Positions 16,372-24,681 of a stretch of 64,000 nucleotides of DNA are shown here, one piece after another. The number at the start of each line of letters is the position of its first letter. Positions within the stretch are counted from its first letter, which is position 1. The translations under genes and the position numbers were made by a program. Source of the stretch: G963678095 sp963678095 (GTDB taxonomy: Bacteria; Bacillota; Negativicutes; Selenomonadales; Selenomonadaceae); contig OY782746.1 of assembly GCA_963678095.2 (NCBI GenBank), positions 682,001-746,000 on the forward strand, written 5' to 3'. The notes under the pieces are model-generated. The model worked only from the letters and a program-made list of their open reading frames with translations, made no database searches and had not been told where the DNA came from.

Positions 16372-17867
16372 TCCGCTCGCTCCAGACAAAGCTGCTGCTG
16401 AATTTTATGGGAATCATCATCCTTGTTCTCTGTGCGGTTCTTTTCAGCGTGTCCTTCTTTATCCGCACCCAGACACTAGCCAGCAAGCAACAGGAACTCC
16501 TCGCAGCCGGCGCCGAATTTGCCGGGCTTTTGTCTGCTTATCAGGATATAAGCACCCAAACTGAGCTCGACTCTTTGCTCGACGGTGCCAGCAGTTCGCT
16601 TGACCTTCGTATCTGGGTTTTGAATGAATCCCGCAAAGTCGTCCGCATTTCCGGCCCCCCTCAAGGAAACGGAATGATGAAAGGCAAAATGATGCACCAC
16701 CGTGATACTGCCGTGCCACCAGAGGGCATGATGCCATCATCCAGTGAACTTGATGCCGTGTATCAGGGGCAGGTATGGACAAAAGTTTTCCATAGCCCCT
16801 ACTATGGCGAAAAAATGATTATGGCTGCCGTACCAATCCGTCAGGCCGATGGCTTGGTCCACGGAGCTTTACTCCTGCATGCACCAGCGGCAATACTCGA
16901 TTCCTTCATGGAAAACATTTATTTTTACATTATAGCGGCCGGACTGCTGGCTGCTCTCTGTGCTCTGTTCATCAGCTATCAAATCACCCGCAGCATGATC
17001 CGTCCGCTCAAAGCAATGCAACAGACCGCAACAGCAATCGCCAGTGGAGATTACCATTTACCAGTTCCGATTACGACCAGTGATGAAATCGGACAGCTCG
17101 GCCAATCGCTAAACGCTCTGGCCAAGGATCTTAAAGCACATCTCGCCACTCTGGAACAGGCTGAAACACTGCGCCGTGACTTTGTTGCCAATGTTTCTCA
17201 TGAACTGCGAACGCCCCTGACCATTCTGCGCGGCTACACCGAAGCACTACTCGATGGTACGATCGAAGATCCCGCCAAGGCCCAGAGTTGCCACGAGCTG
17301 ATGCTTGAGGAAACCAAGCGATTGGAACGCCTGATCAGCGATCTGCTTGATCTGAGCCGGCTCCAGTCCGGGAAGGCCATCTTGGATAAGGAATTGCTGC
17401 CACTCCCGCTGCTGGCTGAACATGCCCTGCAAATGATGGCGCAAACAGCCTCCCAAAAAAAAGTACATTTGCAGCTACAAGCTGACACCAAGCTGCCCCT
17501 GCTGTACGCCAGTAGCGATCGCATCAATCAGCTGCTGCTGATTCTGCTCGACAATGCAGTGAAATTCACCCCTGCCGGCAAAGACGTACAGGTAAAAATC
17601 AGTGCAGATGAGAGGTCTATGCTCCTGGAAGTCCGTGATGCCGGCAGCGGAATCTCTCCCGAGGATCTGCCACATATCTGGGAACGCTTTTACAAGGCCG
17701 ACAAAGCACATGCCCGCAGTGAGGATGGCACCGGTCTGGGACTAGCCATCGCCCGGCAGATAATCGATCTGCACCAGGCAACGGTTGAAGTGACAAGCCA
17801 GCTGGCTGCCGGTACCCGGATCACGATCCGCTTTCCGCTGCCGATCGAAAAAAGAGTCCAACCCTGA
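16368..17867 (+). CDS. Membrane sensor histidine kinase
   Basis: A 499-residue kinase: membrane helix about 9-32, extracytoplasmic sensor about 33-180, helix about 184-206, HAMP about 207-260, HisKA with phospho-acceptor His278 (NVSHELRTPLT), and HATPase_c with N box LLDNAVKFTPAG, DAGSGISPEDL and GTGLGLAI. The sensor loop at 101-122 is unusually rich in Met and His (GMMKGKMMHH, then EGMMP), suggesting a metal ligand such as Cu or Ag (inference). Start overlaps the response regulator stop. Confidence 0.94.
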   Translation: MIRSLQTKLLLNFMGIIILVLCAVLFSVSFFIRTQTLASKQQELLAAGAEFAGLLSAYQDISTQTELDSLLDGASSSLDLRIWVLNESRKVVRISGPPQGNGMMKGKMMHHRDTAVPPEGMMPSSSELDAVYQGQVWTKVFHSPYYGEKMIMAAVPIRQADGLVHGALLLHAPAAILDSFMENIYFYIIAAGLLAALCALFISYQITRSMIRPLKAMQQTATAIASGDYHLPVPITTSDEIGQLGQSLNALAKDLKAHLATLEQAETLRRDFVANVSHELRTPLTILRGYTEALLDGTIEDPAKAQSCHELMLEETKRLERLISDLLDLSRLQSGKAILDKELLPLPLLAEHALQMMAQTASQKKVHLQLQADTKLPLLYASSDRINQLLLILLDNAVKFTPAGKDVQVKISADERSMLLEVRDAGSGISPEDLPHIWERFYKADKAHARSEDGTGLGLAIARQIIDLHQATVEVTSQLAAGTRITIRFPLPIEKRVQP

Positions 17868-17869
17868 AG

Positions 17870-17923
17870 TTCACATTTTTGTCACATTTTCGCCATATTT
17901 TTGTCGCAGCTGCCACTTATAAT
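17870..17923 (+). promoter_or_regulatory. Promoter of the Spy-like gene with three 11-bp repeats
   Basis: TCACATTTTTG (17871), TCACATTTTCG (17882) and CCATATTTTTG (17893) are three head-to-tail 11-bp units, the spacing used by OmpR/PhoB-type regulators that bind one DNA face. TATAAT lies at 17918-17923. The nearest candidate binder is the regulator encoded 2 kb upstream. Confidence 0.62.
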
Positions 17924-17966
17924 AAAGACAGAAACAAACTACTTTATGTATCAGGAGGCAGATCGT

Positions 17967-18326
17967 ATGAAAAAAACTTTTTTAATCGCCGCCGGCCTGG
18001 CGATCCTTCCCCTTGCCGCTTCGGCTGTTTATGCCGCTACTCCGGATGACTCTTCCTTCTGCGGCTTTGGCCGCGGCCTAACCCTTACCGATTCCCAGCG
18101 ACAGGAAATGGCCCCCCTATTCGAAAAAAGGACCGACCTGCAAAAACAAATGCTCGAACTTCACCGTGAAATGCTGCAAAAGCAAGTCGAATTTGGCAAT
18201 CTGACACAGGCGGAAGCTGACCAACGCCTGGAACGCATGCAATCCCATCGCGGCCATATGGGATCAGGAGCCAGAGGCGGCATGATGTCTGGGGCTGCTG
18301 GCGGTTGTCCGGCTGGAACGAACTGA
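17967..18326 (+). CDS. Exported Spy/CpxP-like small protein (DUF2680 type)
   Basis: A 119-residue secreted protein with a signal peptide (KKTFLIAAGLAILPLAASAVYA, cut near residue 23). A helical core carries an LTxxQ motif (LTDSQ at 40-44), a charged helix (QEMAPLFEKRTDLQKQMLELHREMLQ) and a second LT motif (79). The tail is rich in Gly, Met and His with one Cys (SHRGHMG, GGMMSG, GGCP). LTxxQ pairs mark Spy/CpxP periplasmic proteins that buffer misfolding or metals. AGGAGG precedes the ATG at 17967; the longer ORF upstream includes promoter sequence. Confidence 0.8.
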   Translation: MKKTFLIAAGLAILPLAASAVYAATPDDSSFCGFGRGLTLTDSQRQEMAPLFEKRTDLQKQMLELHREMLQKQVEFGNLTQAEADQRLERMQSHRGHMGSGARGGMMSGAAGGCPAGTN

Positions 18327-18333
18327 TTGAAAC

Positions 18334-18387
18334 AAAACTGTAAAAGGAGCTCGCCGAATTTGGCGAGCTCCTTTTACAGTTTTTTCT
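18334..18387. terminator. Strong bidirectional terminator
   Basis: AAAACTGTAAAAGGAGCTCGCC pairs perfectly with GGCGAGCTCCTTTTACAGTTTT around a GAATTT loop, flanked by T-runs. It ends the Spy-like gene on the plus strand and the YeeE-type gene on the minus strand, whose last codons lie in the right arm. Confidence 0.93.
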
Positions 18388-18901
18388 TTTCCAGCCAGCA
18401 GAAAAATAACAGCACCACCGCCGTAAACGGAATAATTACCCCCCAATGATTTACTGACAATACTTGCGGAATGGTAATTTTCCCATAATCCCCCCAAGTC
18501 AGCACCGTAGCCTTAAGATACGGGTAAGCTTCGGCATAAAGAGCCGCCCCAAAAAGCATGCCAATCATTCCCCATACAGCATCAACCCGGCCTTCCCCGA
18601 GCGCTCCCACCGAGGTTCCTGGGCAATAGCCAAGGAGGCCCCAACCAAGTCCGAAGGTCAGCCCGCCCAGCACAACCCCACCGAGAACCATCGGTTTTAC
18701 AGCCAACTTCACCAGACCAAAATCGTAGAAAAAATAGATACCAATCATTCCGACAATAATATGGGACAGCATAAACTTTACAATCGTCATATCCTCCAGC
18801 AGCAAGGCCCCGATCTGCTTGTCATAGCGAAGGATTCGCCCTTTTTGCAGCAAGAAGCCAAATAATATGCCAGTAAATAAGCCCGCCAAAAGCTCCATCA
18901 T
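18374..18901 (-). CDS. YeeE/YedE-family membrane protein, second half of split pair
   Basis: A 175-residue membrane protein with four to five helices. The motif LGWGLLGYCPGTSVGALGEGR places a conserved Cys in a helix, as in YeeE/YedE (sulfur or selenium transport) proteins. Full-length TsuA-type thiosulfate channels carry two such repeats in one chain; here the halves are two genes overlapping by 4 bases. Both halves retain their Cys. A transported compound such as thiosulfate or a selenium species is inferred from family only. Confidence 0.85.
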   Translation of the reverse strand: MMELLAGLFTGILFGFLLQKGRILRYDKQIGALLLEDMTIVKFMLSHIIVGMIGIYFFYDFGLVKLAVKPMVLGGVVLGGLTFGLGWGLLGYCPGTSVGALGEGRVDAVWGMIGMLFGAALYAEAYPYLKATVLTWGDYGKITIPQVLSVNHWGVIIPFTAVVLLFFCWLEKKKL

Positions 18902-19413
18902 CTATCGCCTCCCCGATACAGCCAATTTGCCGAAATCATGCCGCCGATAAAAAAACAGCAGATAGCGACATAGCCGCTGACTGAAAGCTGCAGACCGCCA
19001 CTCAGTCCATGCCCACTCGGACAGCCATCCGCCAGGCGGGCCCCAAACATTGCCAGAATACCGCCGAGCATGGCCACCAACGCTCGCTTTTTCCCCATCG
19101 GGCCAAAGCGAGCTGCCCACCGATCCGGTACTTTTTGCAGGCGAAAACTGCCGGAGGTCACGGCGGCGATAAAGGCCCCCAACAAGATTCCTGCCACAAA
19201 CATCCACTGCCAGTCAATTGCCGGAATTTCCCTGATAAAATAAGGCATTGCCGCCACCCGCTCCGGTAAAAACATCTGCTCCACCATACCGGCCGTCTTG
19301 GCAAAAGTAGTAGATGCCCCCAGATATTTCCCGACAAAAACCACTGAAGCAGCCGATACAATCCCGCTCAGCCCTCCGGCCACATACGGATTCCACTTTC
19401 CCCCGTCTTTCAT
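18898..19413 (-). CDS. YeeE/YedE-family membrane protein, first half of split pair
   Basis: A 171-residue membrane protein with four to five helices. The hallmark GARLADGCPSGHGLSGGLQLS contains the conserved Cys and Gly of the YeeE/YedE repeat. GGAGG at 19421-19425 sits 7 bases from the ATG at 19413, so the longer upstream ORF is not used. ATGA overlap couples it to the second half. No TusA or rhodanese-like sulfur carrier gene is next to it. Confidence 0.86.
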   Translation of the reverse strand: MKDGGKWNPYVAGGLSGIVSAASVVFVGKYLGASTTFAKTAGMVEQMFLPERVAAMPYFIREIPAIDWQWMFVAGILLGAFIAAVTSGSFRLQKVPDRWAARFGPMGKKRALVAMLGGILAMFGARLADGCPSGHGLSGGLQLSVSGYVAICCFFIGGMISANWLYRGGDR

Positions 19414-19562
19414 CTGTATTCCTCCAGTTTTATCAAATCTTTTAAGCTGCCGCCCCATTGTCTGTATGGTATCTGTGTCTATTATAAAACAAGTAAAATC
19501 CACAAGCAATAATATTCAGATTTTTCAGTTATGTAAAAGCACAACGGGGCAAACTATGACAC

Positions 19563-19936
19563 TTATTCCTGCTCCGAAAGCTCGCGGACCTGGCGCTCAT
19601 GGTCAAGCCCATGTCCGCCGGAACTGCCCCAGCAGTCTTTACACTGCTGCCCCAACTCCATAATCTGAGGTACTGGCGAAATCCATCAGAACCCACCCCA
19701 GTAACAGCAGGCTGATCAAGAGTGCAGCCTGCTGTTCTGTCTTCCATTTGCCAGCTGCAGTCTTAAGGACTGCGATAAAACACGCTGATTGCAATAGATA
19801 TGAACCAGCCACTGCAGGTCAAGAGCCACCCGCGTTGGCGGGACAATATAGAGAACGATACCGGTCAGGCAGATAAAAATAAACACAGATACAGGAGCAA
19901 AAGTGATACGAACTGACGGAAAAATAGTCCTTTCAT
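19563..19936 (-). pseudogene. Decayed DUF4405-like membrane (cytochrome b-type) gene
   Basis: No single frame is open, but successive frames give parts of one protein. From the ATG at 19936 (with GGAG upstream) frame one reads MKGLFFRQFVSLLLL. A shift then gives FICLTGIVLYIVPPTRVALDLQWLVHIY. A further shift gives FIAVLKTAAGKWKTEQ plus a hydrophobic helix ALLISLLLLGWVLMDFAS. A last shift gives CWGSSGGHGLDHERQ to the stop at 19563. The order matches DUF4405 proteins, which bind haem in the membrane, but a central section is missing. At least three frameshifts and one deletion point to a dead gene. Confidence 0.68.
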
Positions 19937-19957
19937 TCTCACACTCTCCTTTATTTT

Positions 19958-20869
19958 TTATTTCATCGATAAAAACCGGGCCCCCGGTACCCCGCAAAGG
20001 CAAGCTGCCGGAGAAAAAGCTCCTTGCCAGCCGGTTTGCCGGCGAATTGCTGTCATGCTGTAACGTTGAAGTGCTGTCAGTACGAGATCCCCCGCCATGC
20101 CGTCAGTCATAACCGGCAACTGCTCCGCATTAAGGATTTCCGGCAGAAAATATTCCTGCATCCAGTGATATCCCTGACGGCGCCTGCACTCCCAGGCAAT
20201 TGCCGAAGCTTGTACCCCCGGCAGGCCCAACTGAAGATATACGGGTGCTCCCAGGACCTGCTGCCAGCGATTCCGTTCAGCTTCCCCGACGCCACTGGTC
20301 AGGCAAAAAAACGCCTGGCAGGTGCCACCAGTATTGCCGGAATCTGTCCACCGATCCAAAAGCTCGGCTGTCAATGCGCATGCCGTAACACTGTAGTCCA
20401 TAACTTTATCCCATGGCTGATCTGCCCCGGTAATCATCACCGCGCCTACCTTTTCGCCCCCGCGCAGTAATCCCCAGGCAGGACCTCCCCCGTCAAAACC
20501 GTCGGCAATCAGCAGCACGGAGGCCTTATTTACACCGCAGGCCCGTAGCCAGCGCTCGCTGCAGTCTTCCCAGACAGTAATTTCCTCCGTCATGTATGTC
20601 GTCGTCCCTAAAATACGGGCAACGCCACTCAGCGGAATCGTAAGCCGTTCAAATGGATTCTCAGCTGCAGTATCCGCCTGCAATGGCAATTTCCCCAAAT
20701 CACAGAGCAACAGACCTTCGGCAGCTATTTGCGCTTTTTCACAACGCTGCCGAAATAACGGATCCTTTTCCAGGGCCCAGCGAAGGCAGCGCTGCCATTG
20801 TTCTTCCTGTGTTTTTATCGTCTTTGAATTTTCTCCCGCAGCCGCTGTATACTCCATCTTTGTATCCAA
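19958..20869 (-). CDS. PaaK/DVU_1553-like AMP-ligase homologue, degenerate and short
   Basis: A 303-residue protein resembling phenylacetate-CoA ligase-type enzymes (usually ~430). Recognisable blocks are ENPFERLTIPLSGVARI near 72-88, the glycine-rich GFDGGGPAWGLLRGGEKVGAVMI, and FLPEILNAEQLPV with GDLVLTALQR near the C-terminus. The adenylate-binding SSGTTG loop is replaced by ILGTTTYMTEE, and most of the C-terminal domain is absent, so catalysis is doubtful. It may be a relic or a non-catalytic protein. The start is probably the TTG at 20869 (AGGGG upstream); an ATG four codons in is the alternative. Confidence 0.6.
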   Translation of the reverse strand: MDTKMEYTAAAGENSKTIKTQEEQWQRCLRWALEKDPLFRQRCEKAQIAAEGLLLCDLGKLPLQADTAAENPFERLTIPLSGVARILGTTTYMTEEITVWEDCSERWLRACGVNKASVLLIADGFDGGGPAWGLLRGGEKVGAVMITGADQPWDKVMDYSVTACALTAELLDRWTDSGNTGGTCQAFFCLTSGVGEAERNRWQQVLGAPVYLQLGLPGVQASAIAWECRRRQGYHWMQEYFLPEILNAEQLPVMTDGMAGDLVLTALQRYSMTAIRRQTGWQGAFSPAACLCGVPGARFLSMK

Positions 20870-20965
20870 TCCCTTCCCCTATACATCCTCTTTACTATTT
20901 TATTCTCTGCCAGCACTAAATTCCCTGCTTATAATAAGATATGATGTTTTCTCCACAAAATCGAC

Positions 20966-21004
20966 CAGAAAAGGCTTTGCTCGTCCGATCAGACAGCAAA
21001 GCCT
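20966..21004 (-). terminator. Terminator after the Fsr-like MFS gene
   Basis: AAGGCTTTGC and GCAAAGCCTT form a perfect 10-bp stem with a 15-base loop, followed on the minus strand by TTTTCT. It lies 11 bases after the MFS stop. Confidence 0.82.
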
Positions 21005-21015
21005 TCGCTATTTTT

Positions 21016-22206
21016 CTATATCGTCTCCGCTTGTGTTTGTGTCACCGGTTTTGTCCCCGCCGGCAGCAGAAATGCCGCCCCAGCAGCCAGAGCAGCAAAC
21101 GCCGCCAGCAGCTGCATCGTCAGCATAAGTCCCTGATCATCCGCAAAGGACCCAATCAGCGGGATGATCAAGCCGCCAACACTGAAAAACAATCCCATCG
21201 TCACCCCTGAGGCAAAGCCAATGCTCCGGGCCAGATACATCTGTCCCAAAACAACGACTGAACTGAAAGGCGCAAACATCGCAAAGCCCATCGGCACTAG
21301 CAGCAGATAGCCAACCAGCGGTGATTTCGTCTGTGACAGCAGCGCTACCGAAACGGCCAGCAGAATATAGCTGACACGGACGATTTTAAGATAACCAAAG
21401 CGATCTGCCAGAAGCCCTCCCACCAGGGTTGTTATAACCCCGAAGGCAAACAGCAGCGTCAGCGCCGAGCCAGCAGCTGTTGGTGACTGCTGCATGACAT
21501 CCACCCAGTAAAGCGGAATAAAACTGCGCAGTCCACAGACCGCAATCGATGTACAGATTACTAGCAGCAACAGGCGGGAAAAAGCATTCCAGTCATTTTT
21601 CCGTCCCGCCATGCTCTTGAAAGCAGCATCATATTTCCCAGCAGCCTGACGCTGAATGTTGTCTTTCATCTGCGGTACAAAAAACATCAGCATCGCTGCC
21701 ATAAGCACGGCCAGAAAGCAAAGTACGCTCGTACCGCGCAGGCCAAAAGCCCCTACCGCGGCGATTGCAATCACCGGGCCAACCGCAAAGCCGGCATTGC
21801 CGCCGACAGAAAAAATACTCAGCGCCGTTCCGCGTTTTTCCCCGGCAACCTTATTGACCATGCAGGTTGCTTCCGGATGAAAGACAGCACTGCCCACCCC
21901 GCTGAGCATAACTGCCGCAAAGATGAACCAGTAATCTGTCATCAGCCCAGTAATTCCCATAGCAACCCCGGCCAACAGAATTCCCAGCGGCATAAAGTAG
22001 TTTTTCGACTGGCGGTCTGCCATCCAGCCAAACAAGGGCTGGATCACCGAGGATAAAAAACTTGAGGCAAACATCAGTCCACCGACATCCTTATAGTCCA
22101 TCCCGTAGGCGGCAATAAAAAACGGCAGAATTGCCGGCAGTGCCCCCATGGCAATATCACAGAAAAAATGGCCCATCGCCAGCAGGTAAATATATCGGCT
22201 TGTCAT
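21016..22206 (-). CDS. MFS exporter of the Fsr (fosmidomycin resistance-like) type
   Basis: A 396-residue transporter with about 12 helices. The opening YIYLLAMGHFFCDIAMGALPAILPFFI and FGWMADRQ with SAVFHPEAT match the Fsr branch of the major facilitators. Members export fosmidomycin or other small molecules; the true substrate is unknown. GGAG precedes the ATG at 22206 by 8 bases, so six codons of the longer ORF are dropped. It is divergent from an AraC-type regulator with 159 bases between starts, suggesting that regulator controls it (inference). Confidence 0.86.
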   Translation of the reverse strand: MTSRYIYLLAMGHFFCDIAMGALPAILPFFIAAYGMDYKDVGGLMFASSFLSSVIQPLFGWMADRQSKNYFMPLGILLAGVAMGITGLMTDYWFIFAAVMLSGVGSAVFHPEATCMVNKVAGEKRGTALSIFSVGGNAGFAVGPVIAIAAVGAFGLRGTSVLCFLAVLMAAMLMFFVPQMKDNIQRQAAGKYDAAFKSMAGRKNDWNAFSRLLLLVICTSIAVCGLRSFIPLYWVDVMQQSPTAAGSALTLLFAFGVITTLVGGLLADRFGYLKIVRVSYILLAVSVALLSQTKSPLVGYLLLVPMGFAMFAPFSSVVVLGQMYLARSIGFASGVTMGLFFSVGGLIIPLIGSFADDQGLMLTMQLLAAFAALAAGAAFLLPAGTKPVTQTQAETI

Positions 22207-22365
22207 TCTTCTCACTCCATTCACATATAAGCATTAATTTATCATCAGCCAAATTTTTTCAGCCAGACAGCAATGAATATGCTATTATTATATAGAGTTA
22301 AGAACGGCACGTCATGGATTATATTGTGCATTCTTAGCATAATATGAACGAATCAGGGTGATTTC

Positions 22366-23301
22366 ATGAAAATTCTTCCCCTTGACCAAAAACAGCGCTG
22401 TCAAAACTGCAATTTGATCTGTGACCGTCAGGGGCAAAAGCACGCTCACTGTACGCGCTATGAAAATAGTCCGGCCGTCAGCATTGCCCGCCTGGAGCAT
22501 AAAAAAACCGGCCCGGTATTTGGCCGGCACTGGCATGAACAGCTCCAGCTGTTACTATTTAAGCGCGGATCGGTCACCATCCATTGCAGCGGCCATCCGC
22601 ACGAACTTGCAGCCGGTGACATCCTCATTATAAACAGCAATGAGATCCATTATGGACTCAGCCACCAGGATTCTGCGCTCTACTATATCGTAAAAATAGA
22701 CTGCAAGGCTTTATTTGCCAGTCAACAGTTGTCACAGCAATCCCCTCAGCTGGCTCCACTGCTGGAAAACCAGTTGTTTTTTAAGAACAAGATTGAAAAA
22801 AACCAGCCCCTGACAACTGCGATCGAAGCCATCATCGCGGAAGCGGACGGGCAGCGGCCAGGCTTTGAATTGTCCATCCAGGCAGCTGTCTACCAGATCA
22901 TCGTAGAACTACTACGCAACTGCCAGCAGCCACTACAAGCAGCAAACCAGAGCCTGCGCCCGGCGGAGCGGTTTGAACAGCTGCGCCCGGCACTCGCCTA
23001 TCTGGATGCCCATTACAGCTGCAATATTCAATTGGATACACTAGCAAGTCTTGCCAATATGAGCCCCCAGCATTTTTGCCGCCTGTTTAAAAACCTGACG
23101 GGCCGACGCCCGATGGAATATGTAAACTTTCTGCGAATCAATAAAGCCTCGCTGCTGCTGGCCGATAAACGCTTAAACATCAGTGAGATAGCAGCTGCCG
23201 TCGGGTTCAGTGACTCAAATTACTTCAGCCGCATTTTTAAAAAATATCAACAGACCTCACCGACAAAAATTCGCCAACAGATCAAAAATCAGCTGCGCTA
23301 A
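22366..23301 (+). CDS. AraC-family regulator with cupin domain and N-terminal Cys cluster
   Basis: A 311-residue transcription factor. A cupin-type sensor (about 35-125, HWHEQLQLLLFKRG, then LAAGDILIINSNEIHYG) is followed by two helix-turn-helix motifs (about 210-305, with LASLANMSPQHFCRLFK and ISEIAAAVGFSDSNYFSRIFKKY). An unusual extension has Cys at 12, 15, 19 and 29 with His at 26 and 28, a plausible metal or redox site. AGGGTG precedes the ATG. It is divergent from the Fsr-like exporter and 31 bases before the acyltransferase-like gene. Confidence 0.9.
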   Translation: MKILPLDQKQRCQNCNLICDRQGQKHAHCTRYENSPAVSIARLEHKKTGPVFGRHWHEQLQLLLFKRGSVTIHCSGHPHELAAGDILIINSNEIHYGLSHQDSALYYIVKIDCKALFASQQLSQQSPQLAPLLENQLFFKNKIEKNQPLTTAIEAIIAEADGQRPGFELSIQAAVYQIIVELLRNCQQPLQAANQSLRPAERFEQLRPALAYLDAHYSCNIQLDTLASLANMSPQHFCRLFKNLTGRRPMEYVNFLRINKASLLLADKRLNISEIAAAVGFSDSNYFSRIFKKYQQTSPTKIRQQIKNQLR

Positions 23302-23332
23302 GCGCTGCAGCCCGCTCAAGGAGGTACGCTTT

Positions 23333-24034
23333 ATGTCAAAAAATCCGCGTCTTTGGGAAATCGACGCCCTGCGGGGAAGCGCTATCTTGCTGATGATCAG
23401 CTTCCACATCGCCTTTGACCTTGCTTATTTTTGGCAATACAATATCCACTATGACACGGGTCTTTTTTACGTGGAAGGACGTCTCGCCGCAATCTTGTTC
23501 CTCGGTGTTTCGGGCGCCAGTTCAGCCCTGGCGAAGCCACGACTGAAGCGAACTGCCAGCATTGTGTTTTGGGCCCTGATGATTACCATCCTAACCTATT
23601 GGCTATCCCCTGAAAACTACGTCCGGTTTGGCATTCTTCATCTTATTGCCTGCTGCCTGCTCATAACACCCCTGCTTGATAAGCTGTCAGACAAACAGCT
23701 TCTGCTCTTAACTTTGGGGATACTGGTATTGGCCCCACTTGTGAAGGTCCTGCCGGCAGAATCCGGTTTGTTGCTGCCATTAGGGATAAGGACTCCAGAC
23801 TTTGCCTCCTTTGATTATTATCCTCTGTTTCCCTGGAGCAGCTGCTTTATTGCCGGTCACCTCGGAATCCACTGGTTTTTGAGGCGTCCGCACGGCCGCT
23901 GTCAGCCAGCACCGACCATGCTCCAGCCACTGACAGCCATCGGGCGCTATCCTCTGACCATCTATTTGCTGCATCAGCCGATTTTGTTGGTATTGCTGCT
24001 ATTGCTCTGCGGCATACCGGCTCAACAGCCTTAA
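23333..24034 (+). CDS. DUF1624/HGSNAT-type membrane protein
   Basis: A 233-residue protein with about seven helices. The start RLWEIDALRGSAILLMISFHIAFDLAYF carries the EIDxLRG motif of the heparan-alpha-glucosaminide N-acetyltransferase catalytic domain (DUF1624). Members may transfer acetyl groups to envelope sugars across a membrane; the acceptor here is unknown. AAGGAGG lies 8 bases before the ATG at 23333. It probably shares a transcript with the AraC-type gene and ends 2 bases from a convergent gene. Confidence 0.8.
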   Translation: MSKNPRLWEIDALRGSAILLMISFHIAFDLAYFWQYNIHYDTGLFYVEGRLAAILFLGVSGASSALAKPRLKRTASIVFWALMITILTYWLSPENYVRFGILHLIACCLLITPLLDKLSDKQLLLLTLGILVLAPLVKVLPAESGLLLPLGIRTPDFASFDYYPLFPWSSCFIAGHLGIHWFLRRPHGRCQPAPTMLQPLTAIGRYPLTIYLLHQPILLVLLLLLCGIPAQQP

Positions 24035-24036
24035 CT

Positions 24037-24681
24037 TTACAGCTTTACTGCCGCGGCCCGGATCGGCGAGCCGTCACCGCCGGACAGCGCCAGCGGCAGC
24101 AAGCTGAACAGATACTCTTGTCCCACCCTAAGTTGTTCCAGATGGGCAAGATTCTCCACCAGTAAAATATCACGACTGAGAAAAATCTTATGAACTGCGA
24201 TATTTCCTGGTTTATCAAAGCCCGGTGCATCGATTCCGATAAGTTGGATCTGGCGCCCAGCGAGCAGCATAGCCGCCTCGACGGTAAGATAAGGATGCTG
24301 CCAGTACCGAGGCTGCCCATAAAAACGATCCCAACCAGTGCGAAGGCAGAGCATTGTTCCCGGGGCAATATCATCTTGGCAGCCTGCCAGAGATTCGGCC
24401 AGAATCGGACCACCAGCCTGACACACGGCCGATATATCGACGACGATTCCGGGGCGGATAAAATAGTCCAGAGGGAACGCATCTAGTTTACGGCCTTTAA
24501 GGAAAATATGGTAGGGCACATCGATATGTGTGCCCGTATGTGAACCAAAGCTTATCCGTTCAACATGACAGCCATCTTCGTCATGATTTAAAAACGAGTG
24601 CCGTTCTACCTCAGGGTCTCCAGGGTAGACTGGCATTTCATTTAAAATCGGCTGCCCCAGATCCAGCCATTTTTTATCCAT
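24037..24681 (-). CDS. Cyclase-family metal hydrolase (kynurenine formamidase-like)
   Basis: A 214-residue cytoplasmic enzyme with the family metal motif SHTGTHIDVPYH (about residue 47) and a C-terminal LVENLAHLEQL segment. The family includes arylformamidase (kynurenine formation) and isatin hydrolase. No tryptophan catabolism genes are nearby, so the substrate is open. GGTGG precedes the ATG. It is a single gene convergent with the DUF1624 gene. Confidence 0.86.
   Translation of the reverse strand: MDKKWLDLGQPILNEMPVYPGDPEVERHSFLNHDEDGCHVERISFGSHTGTHIDVPYHIFLKGRKLDAFPLDYFIRPGIVVDISAVCQAGGPILAESLAGCQDDIAPGTMLCLRTGWDRFYGQPRYWQHPYLTVEAAMLLAGRQIQLIGIDAPGFDKPGNIAVHKIFLSRDILLVENLAHLEQLRVGQEYLFSLLPLALSGGDGSPIRAAAVKL

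Noticed and set aside
19529..19747. 72-codon minus-strand ORF starting MEDRTAGCTLDQ
   Set aside because: Runs in a different frame from the protein-like segments of the DUF4405 relic in the same region, so it is a shadow.
22270..22360. Imperfect inverted repeat (AAGAACGGCAC / GTGCATTCTT) between the Fsr-like and AraC genes
   Set aside because: Arms need a gap and a mismatch to pair; suggestive as a regulator site but too weak to annotate.
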